In this document: in pieces, positions 1 through 9,955 of the stretch | Position numbering within the stretch: position 1 is the stretch's first letter | How the letters are laid out: each line of letters begins with the position of its first letter | NCBI GenBank assembly: GCA_945892765.1 | Contig: CAMDDQ010000004.1 | Location: 1-61,333, forward strand | Direction of reading: 5' to 3' | DNA: 61,333 nt | Source: Asaia bogorensis | GTDB lineage: Bacteria; Pseudomonadota; Alphaproteobacteria; CACIAM-22H2 | Translations under genes and position numbers: made by a program | Notes under the pieces: model-generated | Seen by the model: the letters and a program-made list of their open reading frames with translations, nothing else | Database searches by the model: none | Told to the model about the DNA's origin: nothing

Positions 1-732
1 CGCCCGCAATGGTCGAGCTTCGCCCATCTTGAAGCGGTGATGCCGGGCGCCCGCCAGGATTCGATAAGGGCCTGGCTCGGCCGCTTCGGCCTGTCACAAG
101 AAAAGGCGGAAATACCCGCCGCGTCCCTGTCAGGCGGAGAAAAATCGCGCCTAGCATTCGCCCTCCTGGCCCGCGCTTCTCCCAATCTTCTCATCCTGGA
201 CGAGCCGACCAACCACCTCGACATCGATTCGCGAGAGGCTCTGGCTCAGGCTCTGAACGACTTTTCCGGTGCCGTGCTCCTGATCACGCATGACTGGCAT
301 TTGATCGAGGCGACCTGCGACCGGCTCTGGCTGGTTGCCGATGGCGCTGTCAGCCCCTTTGACGGAGATCTCGACGATTACCGGCGCCTGCTTCTCGATA
401 AGGCCCGGCGCCCGGCCGACAATCCCTCACAGCGCGGCACGCCGAGCGGAAGGAAGGAGAACCGTCGCGAAGCCGCCGAGAATCGGGCGCGCGTTTCCCC
501 CTTGCGCAAAGCCACGCGGGATGCCGAGGCGGTGATCGCCAGCCTGGCCCAGGAACGCAAAGCCATCGAGGCCGCGCTCGCCGATCCAAGGATTTACAAT
601 GGCGGCCAGGCGGAAACGACGGCCAGGCTCAAGCGGCGCGCCGCGCTGGACCGCGAAATCGCCGCCGCGGAGCGCCTATGGCTGGAAGCCGCCGAGGCGC
701 TGGAAGCCGCCCAGGCTTCCACGGAGGGCTAA
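1..732 (+). CDS. ABC-F family ATP-binding protein, C-terminal part (truncated by window start)
   Basis: Frame is open from base 1 (RPQWSSFAHLEAVM...). LSGGEKSRLAFALL signature, LLILDEPTNHLDI Walker B, and a charged C-terminal coiled coil typical of ABC-F. Confidence 0.9.
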   Translation, partial: RPQWSSFAHLEAVMPGARQDSIRAWLGRFGLSQEKAEIPAASLSGGEKSRLAFALLARASPNLLILDEPTNHLDIDSREALAQALNDFSGAVLLITHDWHLIEATCDRLWLVADGAVSPFDGDLDDYRRLLLDKARRPADNPSQRGTPSGRKENRREAAENRARVSPLRKATRDAEAVIASLAQERKAIEAALADPRIYNGGQAETTARLKRRAALDREIAAAERLWLEAAEALEAAQASTEG

Positions 733-1497
733 ATGAGCAACGGCTTCAAGGATCACTTTTCGGGCCACGCCGAGCAATACGCCGAGGCCCGCCCCATTTA
801 CCCGCGCAGCCTTGCCCAGGTACTGGCCGAACGTGTGGAGCACCACGGCCTGGCGCTCGATTGTGGCTGCGGCTCTGGGCAGCTTTCCCTGTTGCTCGCG
901 GAGCATTTCGAGCGGGTGGTCGCGACCGATGCCAGCGCCGAACAAATCGCAAATGCCTTCCCGCACTCCCGCGTCACGTATCGCGTCGCGGCGGCGGAGC
1001 ACAGCAATCTGCCCGACCGCAGCGCCGATTTGGTGGTTGCGGCGCAGGCGGCGCATTGGTTTGATCTGCCGGCTTTTTGGCACGAAGTCACCCGCGTGGC
1101 CCAGCCGCGCGGCCTTGTCGCCCTGGTCGGCTATGGCCTTCTGAAGATCGCCGATGATCTGGATCCCGCGATCGACGCGTTGCATCATTCGACACTTGAG
1201 GCGTATTGGCCGCCGGAACGGCAGCTTGTCGAATCGGGCTATCGGTTCATCGATTTTCCCTTTGAGGAGCTGCCGGCACCGGCGCTGGAGATGACCGCGC
1301 AGTGGTCGCTGCCTCAGCTTATCCGCTATTTGTCGACCTGGTCGGCGATCAAGGCGATGGAAAAGGCCACCGGCGGCTCACCGCTTCCGGCCCTCGCCGA
1401 GCGACTTGCGGCACCCTGGGGTCCGCCCGATAAGAAACGATTGGTGCGCTGGCCACTGGCGCTGCGGCTGGGTCGCGCAGGGTCGGGCCGAATTTGA
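733..1497 (+). CDS. Class I SAM-dependent methyltransferase
   Basis: ALDCGCGSGQLSLLLAEHFERVVATDAS motif I; HEVTRVAQPRGLVALVGYG; starts right after the ABC-F stop. Confidence 0.85.
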   Translation: MSNGFKDHFSGHAEQYAEARPIYPRSLAQVLAERVEHHGLALDCGCGSGQLSLLLAEHFERVVATDASAEQIANAFPHSRVTYRVAAAEHSNLPDRSADLVVAAQAAHWFDLPAFWHEVTRVAQPRGLVALVGYGLLKIADDLDPAIDALHHSTLEAYWPPERQLVESGYRFIDFPFEELPAPALEMTAQWSLPQLIRYLSTWSAIKAMEKATGGSPLPALAERLAAPWGPPDKKRLVRWPLALRLGRAGSGRI

Positions 1498-1534
1498 TCG
1501 CCGGCGCAGATTTGGACCTGGCAACAGACCGAGT

Positions 1535-2624
1535 CTAAGGCAGCGCTTTGACGCCGAATGCGTGGGTGGCGTCGCCGCCGATTCCGCTGTGGCTAAGCGG
1601 ACGAAAACGCGAGATCCACGCAACCAACCTCGGGTCCTTGAATCGGGCGTAGTAGGGCTCCGCCCACACGATCATATGGCCGCCGAATGTTCCGCCGGTC
1701 CAATCCTGCTTGGCCCCGGTCAAACGCTCGAAATGCCTTGGGTCGTCGAGGCTTTCGATGACGCGCGCCGCCAAGCGATGCAGCGCGCCGCCCGCTTCGC
1801 CATACAAATCGAGCCCGTTGGCGGCGCCCATCTCCGCCAGCATGATCAACGGTTCCAGCGAGAAGACGTGGTAGTAGCGAGCCTTGCTCTTCCGCGCAAC
1901 TTCCAACGGCAAAGTACCGTCGGCCTGTATCTGGGTCAGGGCAAAGCGGTACTTCGCGACAGCCCAATCGAACAAACTGCCATCATTGCCGACGATGGCG
2001 GCCGCGCCGACAGCGAGGGCCGCCCAATAGACGTGGTTGTTTTCGGAATCCTTGCCCTTCTTCGTGTCGTAATCGGCGACCACCCTGCCGGCAAGGCGCC
2101 CAATCCAGGCTTCGACGGCCTGTTTTCGGTCCGACGCCAGACCCGGTGCGTCGCGAATTTTGAGATAGGCGAGCGCGATCGTGGCCAGCGACCATTTACG
2201 CTCGTAGCCGCCCTGATTCGTGGCATCGCCGAGCAAGCCCCTCGCCTGCCGCCCAACCATGCAGCCAATCGAGCGCACAGGACGCCACCGCTCCGTCCGC
2301 CGGTTTGGCGCGGACGTAGGCGTCGCTCATGGCGGCGAGGCCGGCCGTGAGTGTGTTGAAGGGTTTGGAAGCCGCCTGATAACGAGCGTAGGCCGCCGGA
2401 TCGACAATCGAGGAATTGCTGTCGCTGTAGAAACCCTCGAGCCTGATGTCGCGAACCGGCGACGGCGCCGCCTTGCAGGCAGAGGGCTTGGCGGGCTTTC
2501 CCATTTCCGCGCGCCGCGCCTCCACATCGAAGAGCGGCTTCAGCTCGGCAGCTTCGGTCGGGGCGGTAAATCCGCTGACGAGGCAGACGACCGCCAGTGA
2601 ACGCAGCATGCGTTTCCGGCTCAT
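1535..2624 (-). pseudogene. Alginate lyase (AlgL/PL5-like), interrupted by an apparent 1-nt frameshift
   Basis: Two overlapping ORFs (2196..2624 with signal peptide and GFYSDSNSSIVDP; 1535..2278 with ENNHVYWAALAVGA) join into one AlgL-like protein if one G is removed from the run at 2238-2241. Confidence 0.7.
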
Positions 2625-2637
2625 ACAAGAACTCGCG

Positions 2638-3417
2638 CTACCGCCTGGCCACCAGCAGCTTCTTGACCTCGGCGATGGCCTTCGCCGGGTTCAGGCCTTT
2701 GGGGCATGTCTTTGTGCAATTCATGATGGTGTGGCAGCGATAGAGCCGAAACGGGTCTTCCAACTCGTCGAGCCGCTCGCCCGTGGTTTCGTCACGGGTT
2801 TCGGCGATCCAGCGATAGGCCTGGAGCAAGATCGCCGGGCCAAGGTAACGGTCGCCGTTCCACCAGTAACTGGGGCACGAGGTGGAGCAGCAAAAACACA
2901 GGATACATTCCCACAACCCGTCGAGTTTGGCGCGCTCCTCCGGCGATTGCCGGCGTTCGCGGTCGGGGGGCGGCGGCGAATCGGCGCGGAGCCAGGGTTT
3001 GATCGAGGTGTATTGGGCATACGGCACCGACAAATCGGGCACCAAATCCTTGACCACTGGCATGTGCGGCAAGGGGTAGATGCGCACCTCTCCCTTTACC
3101 TCGTCGATCGGCTTGAGGCAGGCCAGTGTATTGGTGCCGTCGATGTTCATGGCACAACTGCCGCAGATGCCCTCACGGCAGGAGCGGCGAAAGGCGAGCG
3201 TGGAATCGATCTCGTTTTTGATCTTGATGATGGCGTCCAGCACCATCGGCCCACAGGCGGCGAGATCGATTTCATAACGATCGAGCCGCGGGTTTTCTCC
3301 GCTATCGGGCTCCCACCGATAGACCGAAAACGTCTTGGGACGTTTGGCCTTGGCGGCGGCCGGCCAGGATTTACCCGGCCAGACCTTGGAATTCGCGGGA
3401 AGGGTGAATTGGGCCAT
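2638..3417 (-). CDS. sdhB: Succinate dehydrogenase iron-sulfur subunit
   Basis: [58 protein letters not shown] motifs; follows sdhA. Confidence 0.97.
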   Translation of the reverse strand: MAQFTLPANSKVWPGKSWPAAAKAKRPKTFSVYRWEPDSGENPRLDRYEIDLAACGPMVLDAIIKIKNEIDSTLAFRRSCREGICGSCAMNIDGTNTLACLKPIDEVKGEVRIYPLPHMPVVKDLVPDLSVPYAQYTSIKPWLRADSPPPPDRERRQSPEERAKLDGLWECILCFCCSTSCPSYWWNGDRYLGPAILLQAYRWIAETRDETTGERLDELEDPFRLYRCHTIMNCTKTCPKGLNPAKAIAEVKKLLVARR

Positions 3418-3427
3418 GGCGGGACGC

Positions 3428-5212
3428 CTAATAAACGCGCGCCTTGGGGGGGAAGGACTGCACGTCGTTGGTCAGAGGTTTCATGTGCACGGGGCGATAG
3501 TCGATCAGCACGGAGCCGTGTTCACCGAGCCAGGCGACGCTGTGTTTCAGCCATTGAGCGTCATCGCGCTCGGGAAAATCTTCACGCGCATGGGCGCCGC
3601 GGCTCTCCGTCCGATTAAGCGCCGAGTGCAGTGTCACCAACGCTTGAGCAATCAGATTCTCGAACTCTAGCGTCTCGACCAAGTCCGAATTCCAGACCAT
3701 CGAGCGGTCGGAAATATTGATGTCGGCGCGCTTTTCCCAAGTTTCGCGGAGCTTCTCGACGCCGCTTTCGAGCACCTCGCGCGTACGGAAGACCCCGCAA
3801 TCCATCTGCATGATGCGCTGCATTTCGAGGCGCAGCACGGCGGTTGGCGTTCCGCCCTTGGCGTTGCGCAGCCGGTCGAAGCGGGCCAGGATGGCTTCAT
3901 CCGCCGATTTCGGCAACTGCGGCAGCGCCGCGTTGGGATGGATCAGCTTAGCGCAGCGTTTGGCCGCCGCGCGCCCGAACACCACGAGATCCAGCAGGGA
4001 ATTCGAGCCCAGCCGATTGGCGCCGTGGACCGATACGCAGGCCCCTTCGCCGATCGCCATCAAGCCGCGAACGACCCGGTCGGGATCACCTTCGCGCGGG
4101 GCCACGACCTCGCCCCGGTAACGCGTCGGCACGCCACCCATGTTGTAATGCACGGTCGGCAGCACCGGGATGGGGTCGCGCGTGACGTCGATGCCGGCGA
4201 AGATCCGCGCGGTCTCGCTGATGCCGGGCAACCTCTCTTCCAGCACATGCGGATCGAGATGCTCCAGATGCAGGTGGATATGGTCCTTGTGCTGGCCCAC
4301 GCCGCGGCCGTCGCGGATCTCGATGGTCATCGCCCGGCTGACCACGTCGCGGCTCGCTAAATCCTTGGCCGAAGGCGCATAGCGCTCCATGAAGCGTTCG
4401 CCTTCGGAGTTGGTCAGATAGCCGCCTTCGCCGCGCGCGCCTTCGGTGATCAGGCAGCCCGATCCATAGACGCCGGAGGGATGGAATTGCACGAATTCCA
4501 TGTCCTGTAGCGGCAGCCCGGCGCGCAGCGCCATGGCGTTGCCGTCGCCGGTGCAGGTATGGGCGGAGGTACAGGAAAAATAGGCGCGACCGTAACCGCC
4601 GGTGGCCAGCACGGTCATATGCGCGCGGAACCGATGCAGGGTTCCGTCTTCCAGATTCCAGGCCATGACGCCATGGCATTGGCCGCGGTCCATCAAGAGG
4701 TCGAGCGCGAAATACTCGATGAAGAACTCGGCATGGTGTTTCAGCGATTGCTGATAGAGCGTGTGCAGGATGGCGTGCCCGGTGCGGTCGGCGGCGGCGC
4801 AAGTCCGATGCGCGGTACCCTCGCCAAAATGCGTGGTCATGCCACCAAAGGGCCGCTGATAGATCCGCCCATCTTCGGTGCGGGAAAACGGCACGCCGAA
4901 ATGTTCGAGTTCGACGATCGCGGGGATCGCCTCGCGGCACATATATTCGATGGCGTCCTGGTCGCCGAGCCAGTCCGAGCCCTTGATGGTGTCGTACATG
5001 TGCCAGCGCCAATCGTCCTCGCCCATATTGGCGAGGGCGGCGCTGATCCCGCCCTGTGCCGCCACCGTATGGCTGCGTGTCGGAAAGACTTTGGAGACAC
5101 AGGCGGTCCGCAATCCCGCGTCCGCGAGGCCCATCGTCGCGCGCAGCCCGGCCCCGCCGGCGCCGATGACGATGACGTCGCATTCATGATCGGCGATCGG
5201 GTAAGCGGTCAT
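3428..5212 (-). CDS. sdhA: Succinate dehydrogenase flavoprotein subunit
   Basis: [20 protein letters not shown] motif, [38 protein letters not shown]. Confidence 0.98.
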   Translation of the reverse strand: MTAYPIADHECDVIVIGAGGAGLRATMGLADAGLRTACVSKVFPTRSHTVAAQGGISAALANMGEDDWRWHMYDTIKGSDWLGDQDAIEYMCREAIPAIVELEHFGVPFSRTEDGRIYQRPFGGMTTHFGEGTAHRTCAAADRTGHAILHTLYQQSLKHHAEFFIEYFALDLLMDRGQCHGVMAWNLEDGTLHRFRAHMTVLATGGYGRAYFSCTSAHTCTGDGNAMALRAGLPLQDMEFVQFHPSGVYGSGCLITEGARGEGGYLTNSEGERFMERYAPSAKDLASRDVVSRAMTIEIRDGRGVGQHKDHIHLHLEHLDPHVLEERLPGISETARIFAGIDVTRDPIPVLPTVHYNMGGVPTRYRGEVVAPREGDPDRVVRGLMAIGEGACVSVHGANRLGSNSLLDLVVFGRAAAKRCAKLIHPNAALPQLPKSADEAILARFDRLRNAKGGTPTAVLRLEMQRIMQMDCGVFRTREVLESGVEKLRETWEKRADINISDRSMVWNSDLVETLEFENLIAQALVTLHSALNRTESRGAHAREDFPERDDAQWLKHSVAWLGEHGSVLIDYRPVHMKPLTNDVQSFPPKARVY

Positions 5213-5218
5213 AGGGCC

Positions 5219-5617
5219 TCAGGCGCCAAGGGAAATCGACAGCACGGCGAGTCCGGCGATGGTGCCGAGAAGAATGGCCAGCCCCTTGACCGCGAGAAGC
5301 GCGGCCAGTTTCAGCCCTTCGCCGTGGACGTAGTCCTCGATAACCACCTGGAGGCCGAGTTGGGCATGGTGGAAAATCGCCGCGATCGACAGCAGCATAA
5401 GAACCGTGCCCACGGGCGAGGCAATCCAGGCGACGACCGCCTCATGTTTGGCGCCGGCCAAGGCGACGAAATTTCCGGCGAGCCAGACCGACAGCGGAAC
5501 CAGAGCGATCGCCGTCACCCGCTGCGCCCACCAATGGACGACACCTTCCTTGGCCGAACCCAGGCCGCGCACCCGGGCCAGGGACGAACGCATGCCGCGC
5601 TGTTCGCCCGGCTTCAT
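5219..5617 (-). CDS. sdhD: Succinate dehydrogenase membrane anchor subunit
   Basis: WWAQRVTAIALVPLSVWL..HHAQLGLQVVIEDYVH; ATGA overlap with the sdhC stop. Confidence 0.92.
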   Translation of the reverse strand: MKPGEQRGMRSSLARVRGLGSAKEGVVHWWAQRVTAIALVPLSVWLAGNFVALAGAKHEAVVAWIASPVGTVLMLLSIAAIFHHAQLGLQVVIEDYVHGEGLKLAALLAVKGLAILLGTIAGLAVLSISLGA

Positions 5618-6054
5618 GCGCCACCGGCGCGAACGGCATGGCCCAAAATCCAGGCCAGCGTCGTCAAGACGATGGAAGCGCCGACCACGGTCCAGCCGCT
5701 GGCATAGACCGTCGCCATTCGGAATCCCCATCCGGCGTCCCAAACCAGGTGCCGAACACCGTTGCACAGGTGAAAAAACAACGAAAACGTCCACCCCAAG
5801 AGCAGAGCTTGTCCGAACCAGGAACCGATGAAATTCTGGGTCGTGGCGAAAGCCTGCGGCCCCGAAGCCGCCGCGGCGAGCCACCACACCAACAATACCG
5901 CACCGGCGCAGAGCGCCACGCCCGTCGCCCGGTGAAGAATGGACAGCACGGCGGTAAGCTGCCAGCTGTAGATCTGAAGGTGCGGCGATAACGGCCGCGG
6001 ACGATCAGGTCGGGACGGGGATTTCATTCGTTCCCTTTTTCCCCCAACGCTCAC
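5614..6054 (-). CDS. sdhC: Succinate dehydrogenase cytochrome b556 subunit
   Basis: RPLSPHLQIYSWQLTAVLSILHRATGVAL; LFFHLCNGVRHLVWDAG; three TM segments. Confidence 0.95.
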   Translation of the reverse strand: MSVGGKRERMKSPSRPDRPRPLSPHLQIYSWQLTAVLSILHRATGVALCAGAVLLVWWLAAAASGPQAFATTQNFIGSWFGQALLLGWTFSLFFHLCNGVRHLVWDAGWGFRMATVYASGWTVVGASIVLTTLAWILGHAVRAGGA

Positions 6055-6195
6055 CTTGCCCAGCGAGCGCGGAATCCGGAATTCGGCGCCGGCTGAACCC
6101 AGCGCTTGTTCAAGGAATTAGCCCGTGGACTTCGGCAAGTCAAATGGCGGAGGGTGGCGCGAGCGGCGGGAATTCGCCGGGCGGCCGTTTTCCGG

Positions 6196-6855
6196 TTATT
6201 TCGGTTGCGGAACGATTCGCAGATAGGGCTTGGGCGCCTTCCAGCCACCTGGGAATTTCTTCTTGGCATCGTCGTCCGAAACCGAGGGAACAATGATGAC
6301 ATCCCCACCTTGTTTCCAGTTCACCGGGGTCGCCACTTGATGTTTGGCGGTGAGTTGGCAGGAATCGAGCAGGCGCAGGATTTCATCAAAATTGCGCCCG
6401 CTGCTCATGGGATAGGTCATCATCGCCTTGATCTTCTTGTCCGGCCCGATCAGGAAGACTGAGCGAACGGTTGCGTTGTTCGCCGCGGTCCGCCCCTGCG
6501 ACGTGGCGCCGGCTTCGGCGGGCAACATGTCGTAGAGCTTTGCGATCTTGAGTTCGGGGTCGCCGATCAACGGATAATTGACGGCGTACCCCTGCGTTTC
6601 CTTGATGTCGCCCAGCCACCGTTGGTGATCGCTGACCGGGTCGACGCTGAGCCCGATGATTTTGGTGTCACGCTTGTCGAACTCAGGTTTCAGCTTCGCC
6701 ACATAACCCAGCTCGGTCGTGCAAACCGGCGTGAAATCCTTTGGGTGCGAAAACAAAATGGCCCAGCCGGCGCCGATCCAGTCATGGAAAACGACCTTTC
6801 CTTCGGTCGTGTCGGTCGTGAAGTTCGGGGCTTCGTCATTGATGCGCAGCGACAT
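6196..6855 (-). CDS. Peroxiredoxin, 1-Cys (Prx6) type
   Basis: FSHPKDFTPVCTTELGYVAKL with C-terminal Prx6-type domain. Start set at MSLRINDEAPNF; the ORF-track start is overextended. Confidence 0.93.
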   Translation of the reverse strand: MSLRINDEAPNFTTDTTEGKVVFHDWIGAGWAILFSHPKDFTPVCTTELGYVAKLKPEFDKRDTKIIGLSVDPVSDHQRWLGDIKETQGYAVNYPLIGDPELKIAKLYDMLPAEAGATSQGRTAANNATVRSVFLIGPDKKIKAMMTYPMSSGRNFDEILRLLDSCQLTAKHQVATPVNWKQGGDVIIVPSVSDDDAKKKFPGGWKAPKPYLRIVPQPK

Positions 6856-7126
6856 GGCTCGGATCCTTCTGTCCAGGGAATTGCAATCGGCCGGGGGGGC
6901 CACCACCGTCGAAGTCTGATCATACCACCCGCCCACCAAGAGGAAATGGGCGGCAACGCCGGTGGCGGCGAGGACATGCGCCCACGCGTTGGACTGGCGT
7001 CTCCACTCCAGTCGGTCTAGACTTTTGCAGGATCGACAAAAGTGCGAGTCCAGGCAGGTTGCGCCGGGCCGCGCGGCTGCCCGCCCTAGCCTCACGACCC
7101 GCAGCGAAGAAGTCTGGACGCGTTAA

Positions 7127-8536
7127 ATGACCGCCAAGCCAAAACCCGCCAAGATGCCGGCGAACCCCCTTTGGGGTGGGCGGTTTGCAACCGGCCCGGC
7201 CGACATCATGGCCCGGATCAACGTCTCCATCGACGTTGATAAGCGGCTTTATGCTCAGGACATAGCGGCATCGCGCGCCCACGCGGCGATGCTCGCCCGT
7301 CAGAGTATCCTAAAGCCAGCCGATGCCGAGGCCATCCTTATGGGCCTTGACCGCGTCCTCGCCGAGATCGAAAGCGGCAATTTCGTATTCAAGGCCGAGC
7401 TGGAAGATATCCACATGAATGTGGAGGGGCGGCTGGCTGAATTGATCGGCGAGCCGGCAGGGCGGCTCCACACGGCGCGCTCGCGCAACGACCAGGTCGC
7501 GACCGATTTCCGGCTTTGGATTCGCGACGCCATCGACGCGCTCGATCCCGCGCTGAAGGATTTGCAATTGGCCCTACTCGACCGCGCCGAGGAACATGCC
7601 GCGACGATCATGCCGGGCCTAACCCACCTTCAGCCAGCGCAACCCGTCACTTTCGGCCATCATCTTCTCGCCTATGTCGAGATGGTCGGGCGCGACCGCG
7701 GCCGGTTCGCCGATTGCCGAACCCGGCTTAACGAATGTCCGCTCGGCGCGGCGGCTTTGGCCGGCACCTCATTCCCGATCGATCGCAATGCGACGGCAAC
7801 CGCACTCGGATTCGATGGACCCACGGCCAATTCGCTCGACGCCGTGTCGGCGCGCGATTTCGCCATCGAATTCCTGGCCGCGGCCGCGATCGCCGGCACA
7901 CATTTGTCGAGGCTCGCGGAAGAACTCATCTTGTGGGTTTCCGATCGCTGGCGGTTCATCACTCTTTCGGATGCCTTCACCACCGGCAGTTCGATCATGC
8001 CGCAGAAACGCAATCCCGATGCGGCGGAGTTGGTTCGCGGGAAATCCGGACGGTTGATCGGCGCGCTTCACCAATTATTGATCGTCATCAAGGGCCTTCC
8101 ACTGGCATACGCAAAGGACATGCAGGAAGACAAACCGCCAGTTTTCGATGCCGCCGACAGCCTCGGCCTTTGTGTCGCCGCCACGACCGGGATGATTCGC
8201 GATCTGCGCGTCAACGCCGCGGCCATGCTCGAGGCCGCTGCCGGCGGGTTTGCGACCGCAACCGATCTCGCCGATTGGCTGGTCCGCGCTCTGGGCCTGC
8301 CCTTTCGGCAGGCTCATCATGTGACGGGCCGTCTGGTGCAGATCGCCGAGAAACGGGGCGTCGATCTTGCGGGGCTCAGTCTCGATGACATGCGTTCGAT
8401 CGAGCCGCGCATCGATGAGACGGTTTTTTCGGTGCTGACGGCGGAGCGCTCGGCGGCCAGCCGGACGAGTTTCGGGGGCACCGCACCACAACGGGTGCGC
8501 GAGGCCGTGCAAGCGGCACGTCGGAGGTTCCTTTGA
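7127..8536 (+). CDS. argH: Argininosuccinate lyase
   Basis: [46 protein letters not shown]. Confidence 0.98.
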   Translation: MTAKPKPAKMPANPLWGGRFATGPADIMARINVSIDVDKRLYAQDIAASRAHAAMLARQSILKPADAEAILMGLDRVLAEIESGNFVFKAELEDIHMNVEGRLAELIGEPAGRLHTARSRNDQVATDFRLWIRDAIDALDPALKDLQLALLDRAEEHAATIMPGLTHLQPAQPVTFGHHLLAYVEMVGRDRGRFADCRTRLNECPLGAAALAGTSFPIDRNATATALGFDGPTANSLDAVSARDFAIEFLAAAAIAGTHLSRLAEELILWVSDRWRFITLSDAFTTGSSIMPQKRNPDAAELVRGKSGRLIGALHQLLIVIKGLPLAYAKDMQEDKPPVFDAADSLGLCVAATTGMIRDLRVNAAAMLEAAAGGFATATDLADWLVRALGLPFRQAHHVTGRLVQIAEKRGVDLAGLSLDDMRSIEPRIDETVFSVLTAERSAASRTSFGGTAPQRVREAVQAARRRFL

Positions 8537-8667
8537 GCCGAAGATGGCTGCTGGCGTGGCTGCCGGTGATGCTCCTCGCGCTGCTTTCCGGGTGCGGCCG
8601 CAAGGGGAGCGTCGAGCCGCCCGAAGGCGAGGAGAGCCGCTATCCCCGGCGTTACCCGCGTGAGTGA
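8533..8667 (+). CDS. Small lipoprotein, LptM-like (44 aa, TTG start; not in the ORF track)
   Basis: [44 protein letters not shown]: short lipobox (LLSGC) peptide with CGRKG, TTGA overlap with the argH stop and overlap with the lysA start. Small lipoproteins of this type commonly sit next to lysA. Confidence 0.75.
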   Translation: MSRRWLLAWLPVMLLALLSGCGRKGSVEPPEGEESRYPRRYPRE

Positions 8668-9955
8668 GATTGCCTACAAGAACGGCGAACTTTATGTGGA
8701 ATCCGTGCCGGTTTCGCGTATCGCGGCGGCCGTGGGGACGCCATTTTATTGTTATTCGAGCGCCGCGCTGGTTGGCGCCTACCGCGAATTCGCCGGCGCC
8801 CTGAGTGGACTCAACACCCTTGTCTGTTTCGCGCTGAAGGCCAATTCGAATCTGGCCGTGGTCCAGACATTGGCGGCCGAGGGCGCCGGCGCCGATGTCG
8901 TTTCGGAGGGTGAGCTGCGCCGGGCGCTGGCCGCGGGCATACTGCCCAACCGAATCGTTTTCTCCGGTGTCGGCAAGACCGAGGCAGAGCTGACACTGGC
9001 GCTTGATTCCGGCATTCTCCAGATCAACGTCGAGTCCGAAGCGGAATTGCGGGCCTTGTCTCGGTTGGCGGCGGGGCGGCGGCAAAAGGCGCCAATCGCG
9101 ATCCGCGTCAATCCGGACGTCGATGCCGGCACACATGCGAAGATCACGACCGGCCGCAAAGAAAACAAATTCGGCATCGATATTACCGTTGCGGCCTCGG
9201 TCTACGCTGAGGCGGCTCGCCTTCCCGGACTAGATGTCAGCGGTATCGCCGTGCACATTGGCTCGCAGATCATCGACCTTTCGCCCTACCGGGCCGCTTT
9301 TTCGCGGGTCAAGGCGCTCGCCCTGGACCTCATCGCCCAGGGCCACGATATCCGCCGCCTCGATCTGGGCGGCGGACTGGGGATCGCCTATGACCAGGAA
9401 GTGCCACCCGCCGCGAGTGCCTATGCCACGATCGTGCGCCAAACCTTGGGCGATCTTCGGTGCCAGCTCGTCTTCGAGCCAGGCCGCCGTTTGGTGGGTG
9501 CGGCCGGGTTGCTGGCAACGCGGGTCATCTACGTCAAGGAAAGCGGCGCCCGTCGTTTCCTCATTGTGGATGCGGCGATGAACGACTTGCTACGCCCCTC
9601 GCTCTACGATGCCCACCACCCGGTTTTGCCGGTGCGCGAGCCCAAGGCCGGCACCAGCCTCGCCGCCGCCGACGTGGTTGGTCCCGTATGCGAAAGTGCC
9701 GATGTTCTGGCCAAAGGGCGGTTGCTGCCACCTATGGTGGAGGGCGACCTTCTGGCCCTCGGCGCCGCAGGAGCCTATGGCGCTGCCATGTCATCGACGT
9801 ATAATAGCCGTCCCCTGGCGCCGGAGGTCTTGGTCCGGAACGATGTGTTCGCGGTGGTTCGGCGGCGGCCCGACTACGCCGAGATGTTTGCGTTGGAATC
9901 TTTGCCGCCTTGGTTGGGCGAGCCGCGAGCGCGGCAGTCACGGAGGGCGCCATGA
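8660..9955 (+). CDS. lysA: Diaminopimelate decarboxylase
   Basis: PFYCYSSAALVGAYREF, CFALKANSNLAVV, HIGSQI, LGGGLGIAY, EPGRRLVGAAG; GTG start. Confidence 0.97.
   Translation: MSEIAYKNGELYVESVPVSRIAAAVGTPFYCYSSAALVGAYREFAGALSGLNTLVCFALKANSNLAVVQTLAAEGAGADVVSEGELRRALAAGILPNRIVFSGVGKTEAELTLALDSGILQINVESEAELRALSRLAAGRRQKAPIAIRVNPDVDAGTHAKITTGRKENKFGIDITVAASVYAEAARLPGLDVSGIAVHIGSQIIDLSPYRAAFSRVKALALDLIAQGHDIRRLDLGGGLGIAYDQEVPPAASAYATIVRQTLGDLRCQLVFEPGRRLVGAAGLLATRVIYVKESGARRFLIVDAAMNDLLRPSLYDAHHPVLPVREPKAGTSLAAADVVGPVCESADVLAKGRLLPPMVEGDLLALGAAGAYGAAMSSTYNSRPLAPEVLVRNDVFAVVRRRPDYAEMFALESLPPWLGEPRARQSRRAP

Noticed and set aside
2446-5707. Long plus-strand ORFs (2446..3618, 4559..5707) opposite sdhB/sdhA/sdhD
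   Set aside because: Shadow ORFs of certain sdh genes; no motifs or RBS.
7014-7048. ACTTTTG..CAAAAGT inverted repeat upstream of argH
   Set aside because: Only 7-bp arms with an 11-nt loop; could be chance and has no supporting promoter context.
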